From DATGEO01 sp035310015 (GTDB lineage Bacteria; Chloroflexota; Dormibacteria; Dormibacterales; Dormibacteraceae): DNA of 42,713 bases. The notes beneath the pieces were generated by a model. That model ran no database searches. It was not told the origin of the DNA and saw only the letters and a list, made by a program, of their open reading frames with translations. The position numbers and the translations under genes are program-made. Of this stretch, positions 7,362 to 18,532 are shown in pieces. The number at the start of each line of letters is the position of its first letter. The first letter of the stretch is position 1. The stretch covers positions 1 through 42,713 of the forward strand of contig DATGEO010000126.1 of NCBI GenBank assembly GCA_035310015.1, in the 5' to 3' direction.

Positions 7362-8006
7362 TCAGTTGGGTCCGAACAGGAACACCGTCGTGCCCCGGCC
7401 CGGCGTGCTGACGACCTCCAGGCGGCCGCCGATGCCGGCCGCCCGCTCGCGCATCCCGACGAGCCCGTACCCTCCCAGGTGCGCGGCGCCCAGTCCGCGC
7501 CCTTCGTCGGAGATCTCGACCATGAAGGGGTGTGCCGCGAAGTACAGGCGCACTCGGCAGATGGAGGAGCCGGAGTGCTTGCGCACGTTGGTCAGCGCCT
7601 CGCGCACCACCTGGTAGACGACCTCGCGCTGCGGAGCCGGCAGCATGTCCTCGGTTCCGACGTAGGACATCTCGACGCGAATCGCATAGAGGCGGGCGAA
7701 CTCCTCGGACTGGTGGCGAAGCTCGCCGGCCAGGCCGCCGGCGCCGAGCGGCCGCGGCCGCAGCTCGGCCAGCGTCTCGCGGACCTGGCGAAGCATGCGC
7801 TCGAGGATGTCGAAGATGTCCTGGAGGCTCTTGTCCTGATCGCCTTTGTGATGCTCGAGGTAGACCTTGAAGAGCGAGATCGCGCCCGCCAGCTCGGTGG
7901 CGAGGCCGTCGTGCAGCTCGCGCGAGATGCGCGCCCGCTCCCGCGCGATCGCATCCTCGACCGCCTGATGGCTGGACGTCGCGGCCACGTCGTAAGCCTC
8001 GGTCAT
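7362..8006 (-). CDS. NarL-type sensor histidine kinase, cytoplasmic module
   Basis: 214 aa. HisKA_3 dimerisation domain with phosphoacceptor His32 in ARISRELHDGLATELAG; HATPase with N box VVREALTNVRKHSGSS, then EISDEGRGLG and GGYGLVGMRERAAGIGGRL. It has no transmembrane segment of its own. The start is the ATG at 8004-8006, which overlaps the stop of the upstream 98-aa membrane protein as ATGA; the two very likely form a split sensor, with the small protein as membrane anchor and coiled coil (inference). That protein is in turn ATGA-coupled to gyrA, placing this kinase at the 3' end of the gyrase/fatty-acid operon. A LuxR-type response regulator would be expected, but none is adjacent in the operon. 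Confidence 0.9.
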   Translation of the reverse strand: MTEAYDVAATSSHQAVEDAIARERARISRELHDGLATELAGAISLFKVYLEHHKGDQDKSLQDIFDILERMLRQVRETLAELRPRPLGAGGLAGELRHQSEEFARLYAIRVEMSYVGTEDMLPAPQREVVYQVVREALTNVRKHSGSSICRVRLYFAAHPFMVEISDEGRGLGAAHLGGYGLVGMRERAAGIGGRLEVVSTPGRGTTVFLFGPN

Positions 8007-8295
8007 CGCGCCGCCCAGCGCCCGCGGTACGAGCCGATGAGGGCGACGACCAGCGGGTGTCGCAGCCAGCGGATGACGCGGCCGTACGGCCGCCACAGCA
8101 CGCGCGTCTCTTCCATCAGCGTTCGCACACGCTCCAGGTCGGACTGGATCAGCTCCTGCTGCATCTGCAGCTGTTGCGTCAGCGCCCGTGCGCGGCGTCC
8201 CAGGCGCATGCCCCAGATGCCGATGACCGCCAGCTCGATGACGACGGCGGCCGAGGATCCGACCAGCAGCCAGACCCCGTACCAGCCGTACTGGC

Positions 8296-8299
<4 letters not shown>
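8003..8299 (-). CDS. Small membrane-anchored coiled-coil protein, probable partner of the kinase
   Basis: 98 aa. One N-terminal membrane helix (WLLVGSSAAVVIELAVIGIW) is followed by a charged, Gln-rich coiled coil (ARALTQQLQMQQELIQSDLE) and a basic C-terminus containing a short hydrophobic patch (HPLVVALIGSY). No known domain is recognised. Its start overlaps the gyrA stop (ATGA at 8296-8299) and its stop overlaps the kinase start (ATGA at 8003-8006), so three proteins are translationally chained. The arrangement resembles the N-terminal half of a NarL-family membrane kinase split into its own gene. It could also be a signal-transfer or dimerisation subunit. Confidence 0.75.
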
Positions 8300-10785
<2,486 letters not shown>

Positions 10786-10806
10786 GCGGCTTTGCTTCCT
10801 TTCTCG

Positions 10807-12057
10807 TCATTCCGTGTATCTGCCGAGGACGACGACCGCGTTGTGGCCGCCAAAGCCGAAACCATTCGAGATCGCGATGCGCACGTCCTTCCGGCGCGCG
10901 GTGTTAGGCACGTAGTCGAGGTCGCAAGCGGGATCCGGGTTCTCGTAGTTGATGGTCGGGTGGATCATGCCGCGGTTGATCGACAGCAGCGTCGCGATCG
11001 CCTCCACCGCGCCCGCCGCGCCGAGGAGGTGGCCGAGCATCGACTTCGTGCTGCTGATCGCGACCTTGTACGCGTGATCGCCCAGCGCGATCTTCAGGGC
11101 CTTGGTCTCGCCCGCGTCGTTGAGCTGCGTCGAGGTCCCGTGAGCGTTGACGTAGTCGATGTCGGCGGGCTCGATGCCCGCGTCCTTCATCGCCAGCGTG
11201 ATCGCCTTCGCGGGCGCCTCGCCCGTCTCGTCCGGCGCGACCTGGTGAAACGCGTCGTTGGTCGTCGCGTAGCCGAGCACCTCGCCGTAGATGCGAGCGC
11301 CGCGGTTGACGGCGTGCTCGTGCGACTCGAGGACCAGCGTGCCCGCGCCCTCCGCCGGGACGAAGCCGTCGCGGTCGCGGTCGAAGGGGCGGCTCGCCTT
11401 TTCCGGCGCTTCGTTGCGGGTCGACAGGGCGCGAATGGCGTTGAAGGACGCGATGCCGACCTCGCAGAGCGAAGCCTCCGTCCCGCCCGCGAGCATCACG
11501 TCCGCGTCGCCGCGCTGGATCATGCGAGTGGCGTCGCCGATCGTCTGCGTCGAAGCCGCGCAGGCGGTCGTGACGGTGGTGTTCGGGCCGCGAACGTGGA
11601 ACTGCATCGCGACCGTCGCGCCCGCCATGTTGGGGATGATCATCGGCGCGTACAGCGGGTTCAGCCTGCCCTTGCTGAGGAACGTGAAGGCGCCCGTGGT
11701 CATGTCGTCGAACGCGCCGATGCCCGTGCCCATCGCCACCCCGACGCGGAAGTTGTCCTCCTTCGACAGGTCGATGCCGGCGTCGGCGATCGCCATGCCC
11801 GAAGCCGCGACGGCCATCTGTGTGAAGCGCGCCATGCGCTGCGCAGCCTTCCGCTCGATGTAATCCTGCGGGTCGAAGCTCTTGACCTGGCAGGCGAACT
11901 TCGTGGTCAGCCTGTCGCTCGGAAAGCGCTCGATCAGGCTCGCGCCGCTGCGGCCTTCGATGAGCGCGTCCCAGTAATCGTCGAGGCTCTTGGCGATGGG
12001 ATTGACCGTGCCCATGCCGGTGACGACCACGCGCGCACGCCCGTTTCCTTTATTCAC
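10807..12057 (-). CDS. fabF: 3-oxoacyl-[acyl-carrier-protein] synthase II
   Basis: 416 aa. Elongating ketoacyl-ACP synthase of type II fatty-acid synthesis: condenses acyl-ACP with malonyl-ACP. The Cys-His-His triad is visible: Cys166 (TTACAAS), His306 (NAHGTSTQLND) and His343 (KSMLGHLLGAAG). The GTG start overlaps the plsX stop as GTGA (12054-12057), so the two are translationally coupled. No acpP, fabD or fabG accompany them, which is unusual for a plsX-fabF pair. It is followed 21 bp later by gyrA. Confidence 0.97.
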   Translation of the reverse strand: MNKGNGRARVVVTGMGTVNPIAKSLDDYWDALIEGRSGASLIERFPSDRLTTKFACQVKSFDPQDYIERKAAQRMARFTQMAVAASGMAIADAGIDLSKEDNFRVGVAMGTGIGAFDDMTTGAFTFLSKGRLNPLYAPMIIPNMAGATVAMQFHVRGPNTTVTTACAASTQTIGDATRMIQRGDADVMLAGGTEASLCEVGIASFNAIRALSTRNEAPEKASRPFDRDRDGFVPAEGAGTLVLESHEHAVNRGARIYGEVLGYATTNDAFHQVAPDETGEAPAKAITLAMKDAGIEPADIDYVNAHGTSTQLNDAGETKALKIALGDHAYKVAISSTKSMLGHLLGAAGAVEAIATLLSINRGMIHPTINYENPDPACDLDYVPNTARRKDVRIAISNGFGFGGHNAVVVLGRYTE

Positions 12058-13028
12058 CTTCCAACCTCAGCCCGAATCTTACCGACGAGCTGGTTCTCCA
12101 CCGCCTCGCGCGTGACGCGGATGGCGTTCTTCATGGCGCGTGCGTCGGAGCGCCCGTGCGCGATCACGGCGACGCCGTCGATGCCGAGCAGCGGCGCGCC
12201 GCCGAACTCTCGCCAGTCGATGCGGTCGCGGAGCTTGCGCACCTGGCCGCGGATGAGCAGGCCGCCGACCTTGCCGGTCATGGTCTTCGGAATCTCGTCG
12301 CGCAGGTTGCGAAAGAGGAACTCGGCCGTCGCCTCGGCCATCTTGATCGCGATGTTGCCGACGAATCCATCGGCGACCACGACGTCGGCCTTCGACGCGT
12401 ACAGGTCCTTCGGCTCGACGTTGCCGACGAACGCCCGCATCGACGCCTTCAGCCGCTTCGAGGCCTCGCGCACGAGCTCGTCGCCCTTGCCGTCCTCCTC
12501 GCCGTTGCTGAGGAGCGCGACCCGCGGCTGGGCGCGGCCCATCATCTCGCGAGCATAGACCGCGCCCATCGAGGCGAACTGCACGAGGTATTCGGGCTTC
12601 GAGTCGACGTTGGCCCCGACGTCGAGGAAGTACGCGAAGCCGTCGCGTGTGGGCACGATCGAGCCCAGCGCCGGACGCTCGACGCCCCTGATGCGGCCCT
12701 GCACGAACAGCGCGGTCGCCATGATCGCGCCCGAGTTCCCCGCCGACGTCCAGCCGTCGGCGCGCCCTTCCCTGCACAGCCGCGCGCAGACGCTCATCGA
12801 CGAGTCGGGCTTGGAGCGAACCGCCTGCGCCGGGTGCTCGTCCATGCCGATGACCTGCGTGCAGGGCACGAGCGTCAGCCTGGGGTGCTTCTCCAGCAGC
12901 GGCTGCACCACGCCGGGCAGCCCGACGACCGAGATGTCGATCCCGTATTCATGGGCCGCCTGTGACGCGCCGAGCAGGATCTGTTCCGGCGCGTTGTCGC
13001 CGCCCATGGCGTCGACAGCGATTCGCAC
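12054..13028 (-). CDS. plsX: Phosphate acyltransferase PlsX
   Basis: 324 aa. Converts acyl-ACP to acyl-phosphate, the substrate of PlsY, to start phospholipid synthesis at the membrane. The N-terminus RIAVDAMGGDNAPEQILLGA and the C-terminal GGAPLLGIDGVAVIAHGRSD are family hallmarks; VVADGFVGNIAIKMAEA lies between them. The start is GTG (13028), giving MRIAV. It is the first gene after the 226-bp gap that follows gyrB; that gap is filled by a long palindrome. Transcription may read through from gyrB. Confidence 0.96.
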   Translation of the reverse strand: MRIAVDAMGGDNAPEQILLGASQAAHEYGIDISVVGLPGVVQPLLEKHPRLTLVPCTQVIGMDEHPAQAVRSKPDSSMSVCARLCREGRADGWTSAGNSGAIMATALFVQGRIRGVERPALGSIVPTRDGFAYFLDVGANVDSKPEYLVQFASMGAVYAREMMGRAQPRVALLSNGEEDGKGDELVREASKRLKASMRAFVGNVEPKDLYASKADVVVADGFVGNIAIKMAEATAEFLFRNLRDEIPKTMTGKVGGLLIRGQVRKLRDRIDWREFGGAPLLGIDGVAVIAHGRSDARAMKNAIRVTREAVENQLVGKIRAEVGR

Positions 13029-13040
13029 GGCTAAAACTCG

Positions 13041-13258
13041 CTAGTGGCGGGGAGCTGAGGTCCGCCGCAGATTCGCGGCATCGGCGGCCGGAGCCAAGGA
13101 AAGGGTGGCGCTAGGAGGAGCGCACCAACTGGGGTCCCCGCGTCGTGGGCGCGGGGGCAGCGACGCGGCGCCGGGCCCCTTGACGCCGGCTTCAGCGGCG
13201 CAGCCGCCCGGCCGCTCAGGCCGCGAAGATGCAAGGACCTTCGGCTCCACGGCACTAG
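13041..13258. repeat. Long imperfect palindrome, copy C (gyrB-plsX gap)
   Basis: This element explains almost the whole 226-bp gap. The left arm (13041-13097) pairs with the right arm (13205-13258), beginning with perfect CTAGTG/CACTAG ends; the right end overlaps the gyrB stop codon. Within the stem, GCAGATTCGCGG (13067-13078) opposes CCGCGAAGATGC (13221-13232): ten Watson-Crick pairs around a tandem G.A/A.G mismatch. The centre holds a 7-bp hairpin CCCCGCG/CGCGGGG (13136-13156). No convincing protein is encoded; a 69-codon minus-strand frame here is low-complexity. It shares architecture with the copies at 20330-20509 and 33432-33615, though its sequence is more distant. Confidence 0.6.
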
Positions 13259-15216
13259 ATGTCGAGGTTGCGGACGCTCTTGGCGTGCGCCTGGATGAAC
13301 TTCTTGCGGGGCTCCACGTCGGGGCCCATCAGCTTCTCGAACGTCTCGTTCACGGCGGCCGCGTCTTCCACCGTCACGCGGAGCAGCACGCGCGTCTCCG
13401 GGTTCATCGTCGTCTCCCACAGCTCGTTGGCGTTCATCTCGCCGAGCCCCTTCATGCGCGCCGCTTCCGCGCTCTTGCCGAGCTGCTTCATCGCCTTGTC
13501 GCGCTCGGCGTCGGAGTGGCACCACACGGTCTGCGCGTTCTTGCCTGTGCCCTTGCTCACCTTGAACAGCGGCGGCTGGGCCATGTAGAGGTAGCCCTTG
13601 TCGATCACCGCCGGGAAGTAGCGGAAGAAGAACGTGAGCAGCAGCGTGCGGATGTGGCTGCCGTCCACGTCGGCGTCGGTCATGGTCACGATCCGGTGGT
13701 AGCGCAGCTTTTCGATGTTGAAGTTGTCGCCGACGCCGGCGCCCATCGCGGTGATGAGGTTGCGGATCTCGTCCGACGTCAGCACCTTGTCCAGGCGAGC
13801 CTTCTCGACGTTGAGGATCTTGCCGCGCAGCGGGAGGATCGCCTGCGTGCGCCGGTCGCGGCCGCCCTTGGCGGTGCCGCCGGCGGAGTCGCCCTCGACG
13901 ATGTACAGCTCGCACAGCGAGGGATCGCGCTCGGAGCAGTCGGCGAGCTTGCCGGGCAGGGTGCTCGACTCGAGGAGGCTCTTGCGCTGCACCAGGTCGC
14001 GCGCCTTGCGCGCCGCCTCACGGGCGCGCGCGGCCGTGAGCGACTTCTCGATGACGCGCCTCCCCTCACCGGGGTTCTCGTCGAGGTACTGCGTCAAGCC
14101 TTCGGTCAGCGCGAGCGAGACGTGGCCCTGCACCTCGGCGTTGTTCAGCTTGGACTTGGTCTGGCTCTCGAACTGCGGCTCGAGCACCTTGACGCTGATG
14201 ACCGCCGTGAGCCCCTCGCGCACGTCCTCGCCCGAAAGGTTCGGGTCGGACTCCTTGAGGATGCCTGCCTTGCGCGCGTAGCGGTTCAGAACGTTGGTCA
14301 GCGCCGAGCGAAAGCCGGTGAGATGAGCGCCGCCGTCGGCGTTGAAGATGGTGTTGGCGAAGGCGAGCACGTTCTCGACGAACGTGTCGTTGTACTGCAG
14401 CGCGATCTCGAGCTGCGTGCCTTCGATCTCGCGCTCCACGTAGAACGGCGGCGAGTTGACGACCACCTTGCCGCGGTTGAGCGCGCGGACGAAGGACACG
14501 ATGCCGCCCTCGAAGTAGAAGGTCTTGGTCAGCCCGGCGGCCTCGTCGACCAGGGCGATCTCCAACCGCTTGTTGAGGTAGGCCATCTCGCGCAGCCGGT
14601 GCTCGATGACGTCGCGGTCGAACTTCGTGTCCGGGAAGATCTGCGGGTCGGGCCAGAAGCGCACCGTGGTGCCCGTGTGATCGGTCTTGCCGCCGGCCTT
14701 AACCGGGCCCTTGGGAACGCCGCGCTCGTACTCCTGCTCGTAGATCTTGCCGCCGCGATGCACCCAGACCTTCTGCCGCTCGCTGAGGAAGTTGACCGCC
14801 GAGACGCCCACGCCGTGCAGGCCTGAGCTGACCTTGTACCCGCCGCCGCCGAACTTGCCGCCGGCGTTGAGGCGGGTCATGACCAGCTCCAGGGCCGACA
14901 GCTTCTCCTTCTTGTGGACGTCGACCGGGATCCCGCGGCCGTCGTCCTCGACCTGGCAGCTGCCGTCGGCGAAGAGCGTGACCACGATGCGCCTGGCGTA
15001 GCCGGCCAGGGCCTCGTCGACGGCGTTGTCCACCACCTCGTAGACGAGCTGGTGAAGGCCCTTGGGGTCGGTCCCGCCGATGTACATGCCGGGACGGCGC
15101 CGGACATGCTCCCGGCCCTCGAGGACCTGGATCTGCTCGGCGTTGTAGGACGTGTCCGCGCCTTGGGACTTGGGCCTGCGCGAGGGCGTCTCCGGCAGGG
15201 GTTTTCTAACCGCCAT
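13255..15216 (-). CDS. gyrB: DNA gyrase subunit B
   Basis: 653 aa. ATPase subunit of gyrase. GHKL ATPase motifs: EVVDNAVDEALAG, DDGRGIPVD and SSGLHGVGVSAVNFLS. The HVRRRPGMYIGG signature precedes them. The TOPRIM metal site is visible in LYIVEGDSAGGTAKGG and MTDADVDGSHIRTLLLTFFF, and the C-terminus is the short GyrB type (NVRNLDI), lacking the proteobacterial insert. A proline/basic extension of ~20 residues precedes the core. It is separated from gyrA by plsX and fabF, an unusual split of the gyrase pair, and lies about 18 kb from recF, next to which it is often found in other high-GC bacteria. Confidence 0.97.
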   Translation of the reverse strand: MAVRKPLPETPSRRPKSQGADTSYNAEQIQVLEGREHVRRRPGMYIGGTDPKGLHQLVYEVVDNAVDEALAGYARRIVVTLFADGSCQVEDDGRGIPVDVHKKEKLSALELVMTRLNAGGKFGGGGYKVSSGLHGVGVSAVNFLSERQKVWVHRGGKIYEQEYERGVPKGPVKAGGKTDHTGTTVRFWPDPQIFPDTKFDRDVIEHRLREMAYLNKRLEIALVDEAAGLTKTFYFEGGIVSFVRALNRGKVVVNSPPFYVEREIEGTQLEIALQYNDTFVENVLAFANTIFNADGGAHLTGFRSALTNVLNRYARKAGILKESDPNLSGEDVREGLTAVISVKVLEPQFESQTKSKLNNAEVQGHVSLALTEGLTQYLDENPGEGRRVIEKSLTAARAREAARKARDLVQRKSLLESSTLPGKLADCSERDPSLCELYIVEGDSAGGTAKGGRDRRTQAILPLRGKILNVEKARLDKVLTSDEIRNLITAMGAGVGDNFNIEKLRYHRIVTMTDADVDGSHIRTLLLTFFFRYFPAVIDKGYLYMAQPPLFKVSKGTGKNAQTVWCHSDAERDKAMKQLGKSAEAARMKGLGEMNANELWETTMNPETRVLLRVTVEDAAAVNETFEKLMGPDVEPRKKFIQAHAKSVRNLDI

Positions 15217-15307
15217 TACCGCGAGACCAGGCCTCCCAGCGTGGTGAAGTCGTGGGGATCAACTGGGCAGTGGTTCAGGACTTCGATTTTACCGGATTTC
15301 GAATACG

Positions 15308-15326
15308 AAAATGGCCCCGCCGGGCC
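15308..15326 (-). terminator. Candidate intrinsic terminator after gcvPB
   Basis: On the minus strand GGCCC, a GGCG loop and GGGCC are followed by ATTTTC. It lies 17 bp beyond the gcvPB stop and before gyrB, separating the glycine-cleavage unit from the gyrase/lipid unit. The stem is short and the T-run only four, so termination may be partial. Confidence 0.5.
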
Positions 15327-15342
15327 TCTTAACAGGGCTTTT

Positions 15343-16836
15343 TCAGGACGATCTCGAGGCCCGTTTCCAGCGCAGCACCGGCTCCTCGCTCTGACCGGTG
15401 AGATAAGAGGTGATCCGGCGGGCGGTTCCGACCTCGTCCAGGCGTCCGATGGGCAGTCTCTGGGGCGCCTGGTGGAGCGCCGCCGGGTCGGCCTTGGCCT
15501 GTTCGACGATCTCCTTCACCGCCCCGGCGAAGGCGTCCAGGGTCGCCTTGCTCTCGGTCTCCGTGGGCTCGACCATGATCGCCTCGGGCACGACCAGCGG
15601 GAAGTAGACGGTCGGGGCGTAGAAGTCGCGGTCCAGCAGGCCCTTGGCCACGTCGAGCGCCCTCACGCCCTGGGGCGCGAGGTTGTGCGCGCTGGCCACG
15701 AACTCGTGCATGCATGGGCCGGCGTGCGGCACGTCGAGCAGTCCCTCGACCTTCTTCCTCAGGTAGTTGGCCGAAAGCACGGCGTCGAGCGACGCCTGGG
15801 TCAGCCCGTCGCCGCCCATCGCCAGCACGTACGTGTAGGCGCGGACGAGCATCCCGAAGTTGCCGTAGAAGCTCCGCACCCGGCCGATCGACTCAGGCCG
15901 CTTGTGGTCCAGCCTGAAGCGCCCGTCCGCCTTCTCCACGGTCGGGTGCGGAAGGAACGGCACGAGGTCGGCCTTGACCCCGACCGGACCCGCTCCGGGC
16001 CCGCCGCCGCCGTGCGGAGTGGTGAACGTCTTGTGCAGGTTCATGTGCACGGCGTCGAAGCCCATGTCGCCCGGCCGGCAGACGCCCATGAAGGCGTTGA
16101 GGTTGGCGCCGTCGTAGTAGAGAAGGGCGCCGATGGCGTGGACCATCTCCGCAACATCCAGTATCTCGCGCTCGAAAAGGCCCAAGGTGTTGGGGTTGGT
16201 CAGCATCAGGGCGGCGACTCGCGGCGACAGCTTCGACTCCAGGTCAGGAAGGCTGATCCGGCCGTCCGGACCCGACTTCACCTCCACCACCGCGAAGCCG
16301 CTGAGCGCGGCGCTGGCGGGGTTTGTGCCGTGCGCCGAGTCGGGGACGAGCACCTCGGTCCTCTTCTCGCCGCGGGAGCGGTGATAGGCCTGGATCATGC
16401 GCAGCGCGGTCCACTCTCCGTGGGCCCCGGCCGCCGGCTGCAGGGTCACGCGGTCGACGCCGACGACGGCGCACAGCGCGCGTTCCAGGCGCCACATCAG
16501 CTCGAGCGCGCCCTGCGCGGTCTCCTCGTCCTGGTACGGGTGGAGGCCCGCAAAACCGGGCAGCGCCGCCGCCGCCTCGTTGGCGACCGGGTTGTACTTC
16601 ATGGTGCAGCTGCCCAGCGGATAGAACTGCTCGCTTATCGAGTAGTTCATCGAGGCCATGCGGCTGTAGTGGCGCATGATCTCCGGCTCGCTGAGCCGGG
16701 GCAGGTCCGGCGCCTCGGCGCGAAGGAGCTCCTTCGGCAGCAGGTCGGACGGTCCCGGGGCCGCAACGCCCGCCTCCGGGAGACGGGGCGCCGGAGCGCC
16801 CGGGTGGCTCAGCTCGAAGCTCAGGAGCTCGGTCAC
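15343..16836 (-). CDS. gcvPB: Glycine dehydrogenase (decarboxylating) subunit 2
   Basis: 497 aa. C-terminal half of the split P-protein of the glycine cleavage system; with GcvPA it decarboxylates glycine on PLP and passes aminomethyl to lipoyl-GcvH. The PLP lysine is in MNLHKTFTTPHGGGGPG. Also visible: YPLGSCTMKYNP and DSAHGTNPASAALSGF. The GTG start overlaps the gcvPA stop (GTGA, 16833-16836). It is the last gene of the gcv unit and is followed by a candidate terminator. The C-terminus carries a short unrelated tail (EEPVLRWKRASRSS). Confidence 0.96.
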   Translation of the reverse strand: MTELLSFELSHPGAPAPRLPEAGVAAPGPSDLLPKELLRAEAPDLPRLSEPEIMRHYSRMASMNYSISEQFYPLGSCTMKYNPVANEAAAALPGFAGLHPYQDEETAQGALELMWRLERALCAVVGVDRVTLQPAAGAHGEWTALRMIQAYHRSRGEKRTEVLVPDSAHGTNPASAALSGFAVVEVKSGPDGRISLPDLESKLSPRVAALMLTNPNTLGLFEREILDVAEMVHAIGALLYYDGANLNAFMGVCRPGDMGFDAVHMNLHKTFTTPHGGGGPGAGPVGVKADLVPFLPHPTVEKADGRFRLDHKRPESIGRVRSFYGNFGMLVRAYTYVLAMGGDGLTQASLDAVLSANYLRKKVEGLLDVPHAGPCMHEFVASAHNLAPQGVRALDVAKGLLDRDFYAPTVYFPLVVPEAIMVEPTETESKATLDAFAGAVKEIVEQAKADPAALHQAPQRLPIGRLDEVGTARRITSYLTGQSEEPVLRWKRASRSS

Positions 16837-18134
16837 GCCGCCACCTCCTTCGCCACCGCCACGAGCTCATCGATGGCCGCGGGATCGTTCACCTCGGTGC
16901 ACGTGAACGTGACCACGCCCTTCAGCTCCCGGAACCACCGGCTGACCTCCAGGCCGCCCAGGATTCCGTGCTTGGCGAGCCGGCGCAGCAGAGGCCGCGG
17001 CTTGGGCACGACGATCGGGAACTCGTTCAGGAACTGGCGCTCGGGGAAGGCCATCTGCCAGCCTGGGATCTGGCTCAGCCGCTCCGCTAGGGAGTGCGCC
17101 CGTTTGAAGCTCGTCTCGGCGACCTGGCGCAGGCCGTCGTTGCCCATGTACGTGAGGTAGACGCTCGCGGCCAGGGCGCAGAGCGAGTGGTTGGTGCAGA
17201 TGTTGGAGGTCGCCTTCTCGCGGCGGATGTGCTGCTCCCGCGCCGTCAGCGTGAGCACGAAACCGCGCCGGCCCTGGGCGTCGTGCGAGCTGCCGATGAG
17301 CCGGCCGGGCAGCCGGCGCACGAGCTCCTTGCGGCACGCGATGAAGCCGACGTGCGGCCCGCCGAAGCTCGGCGTCAGGCCCAGCTGCTGGCCCTCGCCG
17401 ACCGCGATGTCGGCGCCGTACTCGCCCGGCGGGGCGATGATCGCGAGGCTGATCGGGTCGACGCAGGCGATGGCGAGCGCCCCCATCGCGTGCGCCCGCT
17501 CCGTGAGCGTCCGCGCGTCGACGAGCAGGCCGAGAAAGTCCGGCTGCTGGAAGACGACGGCGGCGGTCTTGGCGTTCGGCTGGTCGCCGCGGCGGACCTT
17601 GAGCCCGCGGCCCTCGCTGAAGGTGCGCAGGACCTCGAGGTACTCCGGGTGGAGGTAGCCGGCGACCAGGATCTCGTCCCGGTCGGTGTGGACGCGTGCC
17701 ATCATCGACGCCTCGGCGACCGCTGTCGCGCCGTCGTACAGCGAGGCGTTGGCGACGTCGAGCGCGGTCAGCTCGGCGATCAGCGTCTGGAACTCGTAGA
17801 TCGCCTGCAGCGTGCCCTGGCTCGCCTCCGGCTGGTAGGGCGTGTAGGCGGTGTAGAACTCGGGCTTGCCGGTGACGGCCGCCACCGCGGTCGGAATGAA
17901 CCGGCGATAGACGCCGCCGCCGCGGAAGGTCAGCCGGTCGGCGAAGATGCGGTTGGCGTCCGCCAGCCGGCGGATCTCGGCCATGGTGTCGAGCTCCGAA
18001 AGGCCGATCGGCAGCTTGAGCTCGTCGATGCGGAGCTGCGGCGGGATGTCGACCAGCAGCTGGTCCATCGATTCGACGCCGATCGCCGCGAGCATCTCCT
18101 CGCGGTCCTGGGGTGAATGGACGAGGTACGGCAT
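16833..18134 (-). CDS. gcvPA: Glycine dehydrogenase (decarboxylating) subunit 1
   Basis: 433 aa. N-terminal half of the two-subunit P-protein. Family features: YLVHSPQDREEML near the start, FRGGGVYRRFIPTAV, YTPYQPEASQGTLQAIYEFQ, and TREKATSNICTNHSLCAL in the form REKATSNICTN. The start ATG at 18134 lies 7 bp after the gcvH stop, and its own stop is coupled to gcvPB. Together with GcvH and GcvT, and a lipoamide dehydrogenase not present here, it feeds one-carbon units into tetrahydrofolate. Confidence 0.96.
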   Translation of the reverse strand: MPYLVHSPQDREEMLAAIGVESMDQLLVDIPPQLRIDELKLPIGLSELDTMAEIRRLADANRIFADRLTFRGGGVYRRFIPTAVAAVTGKPEFYTAYTPYQPEASQGTLQAIYEFQTLIAELTALDVANASLYDGATAVAEASMMARVHTDRDEILVAGYLHPEYLEVLRTFSEGRGLKVRRGDQPNAKTAAVVFQQPDFLGLLVDARTLTERAHAMGALAIACVDPISLAIIAPPGEYGADIAVGEGQQLGLTPSFGGPHVGFIACRKELVRRLPGRLIGSSHDAQGRRGFVLTLTAREQHIRREKATSNICTNHSLCALAASVYLTYMGNDGLRQVAETSFKRAHSLAERLSQIPGWQMAFPERQFLNEFPIVVPKPRPLLRRLAKHGILGGLEVSRWFRELKGVVTFTCTEVNDPAAIDELVAVAKEVAA

Positions 18135-18141
18135 CTTGCGG

Positions 18142-18516
18142 CTAGCCCGCCGCTTCGGCGGCCTTCTTGTACTCCGCCTCGTCCATCAGGTCCTTGGGCA
18201 GGTCGCCCGCAAGCTCGACCTTCAAGATCCAGCCCTCGCCGTACGGGTCGGAGTTCACGAGCTCCGGGTTGGAGGCGAGCTTGTCGTTCACCTGGGCGAC
18301 GGTGCCGTTGACGGGCGCGTAGAGGTCGCTCGCCGCCTTGACCGACTCGATCACGCCGAAGGCCTCGCCCTGCGCGAAGTTGCGCCCTGGCTTGGGAAGC
18401 TCCAGGAACACGACGTCGCCCAGCTGGGCCTGCGCAAAGTCGGTGATGCCCACGGTCGCGGTCTTGCCGTCGACGACCAGCCACTCGTGTGTCTTGGTGT
18501 ATCGCCGCTCCGCCAT
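18142..18516 (-). CDS. gcvH: Glycine cleavage system H protein
   Basis: 124 aa lipoyl carrier. The lipoylated lysine is Lys60 in GVIESVKAASDLYAPVNGTV. The N-terminus RRYTKTHEWLVVDGKTATVG is typical. It shuttles the methylamine group from the P-protein to GcvT. A GGGGAG Shine-Dalgarno lies 6 nt before the ATG. It sits 16 bp after gcvT. Confidence 0.97.
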   Translation of the reverse strand: MAERRYTKTHEWLVVDGKTATVGITDFAQAQLGDVVFLELPKPGRNFAQGEAFGVIESVKAASDLYAPVNGTVAQVNDKLASNPELVNSDPYGEGWILKVELAGDLPKDLMDEAEYKKAAEAAG

Positions 18517-18532
18517 GCGTACTCCCCTTAAC

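Noticed and set aside
13041..13250. 69-codon minus-strand frame between gyrB and plsX
   Set aside because: It lies entirely within palindrome copy C; the composition is Pro/Arg/Ala-rich and the palindrome explains the sequence better.
14914..17160. Plus-strand frame of ~750 codons opposite gyrB and gcvPB
   Set aside because: Shadow of real genes on the other strand; no domain content.
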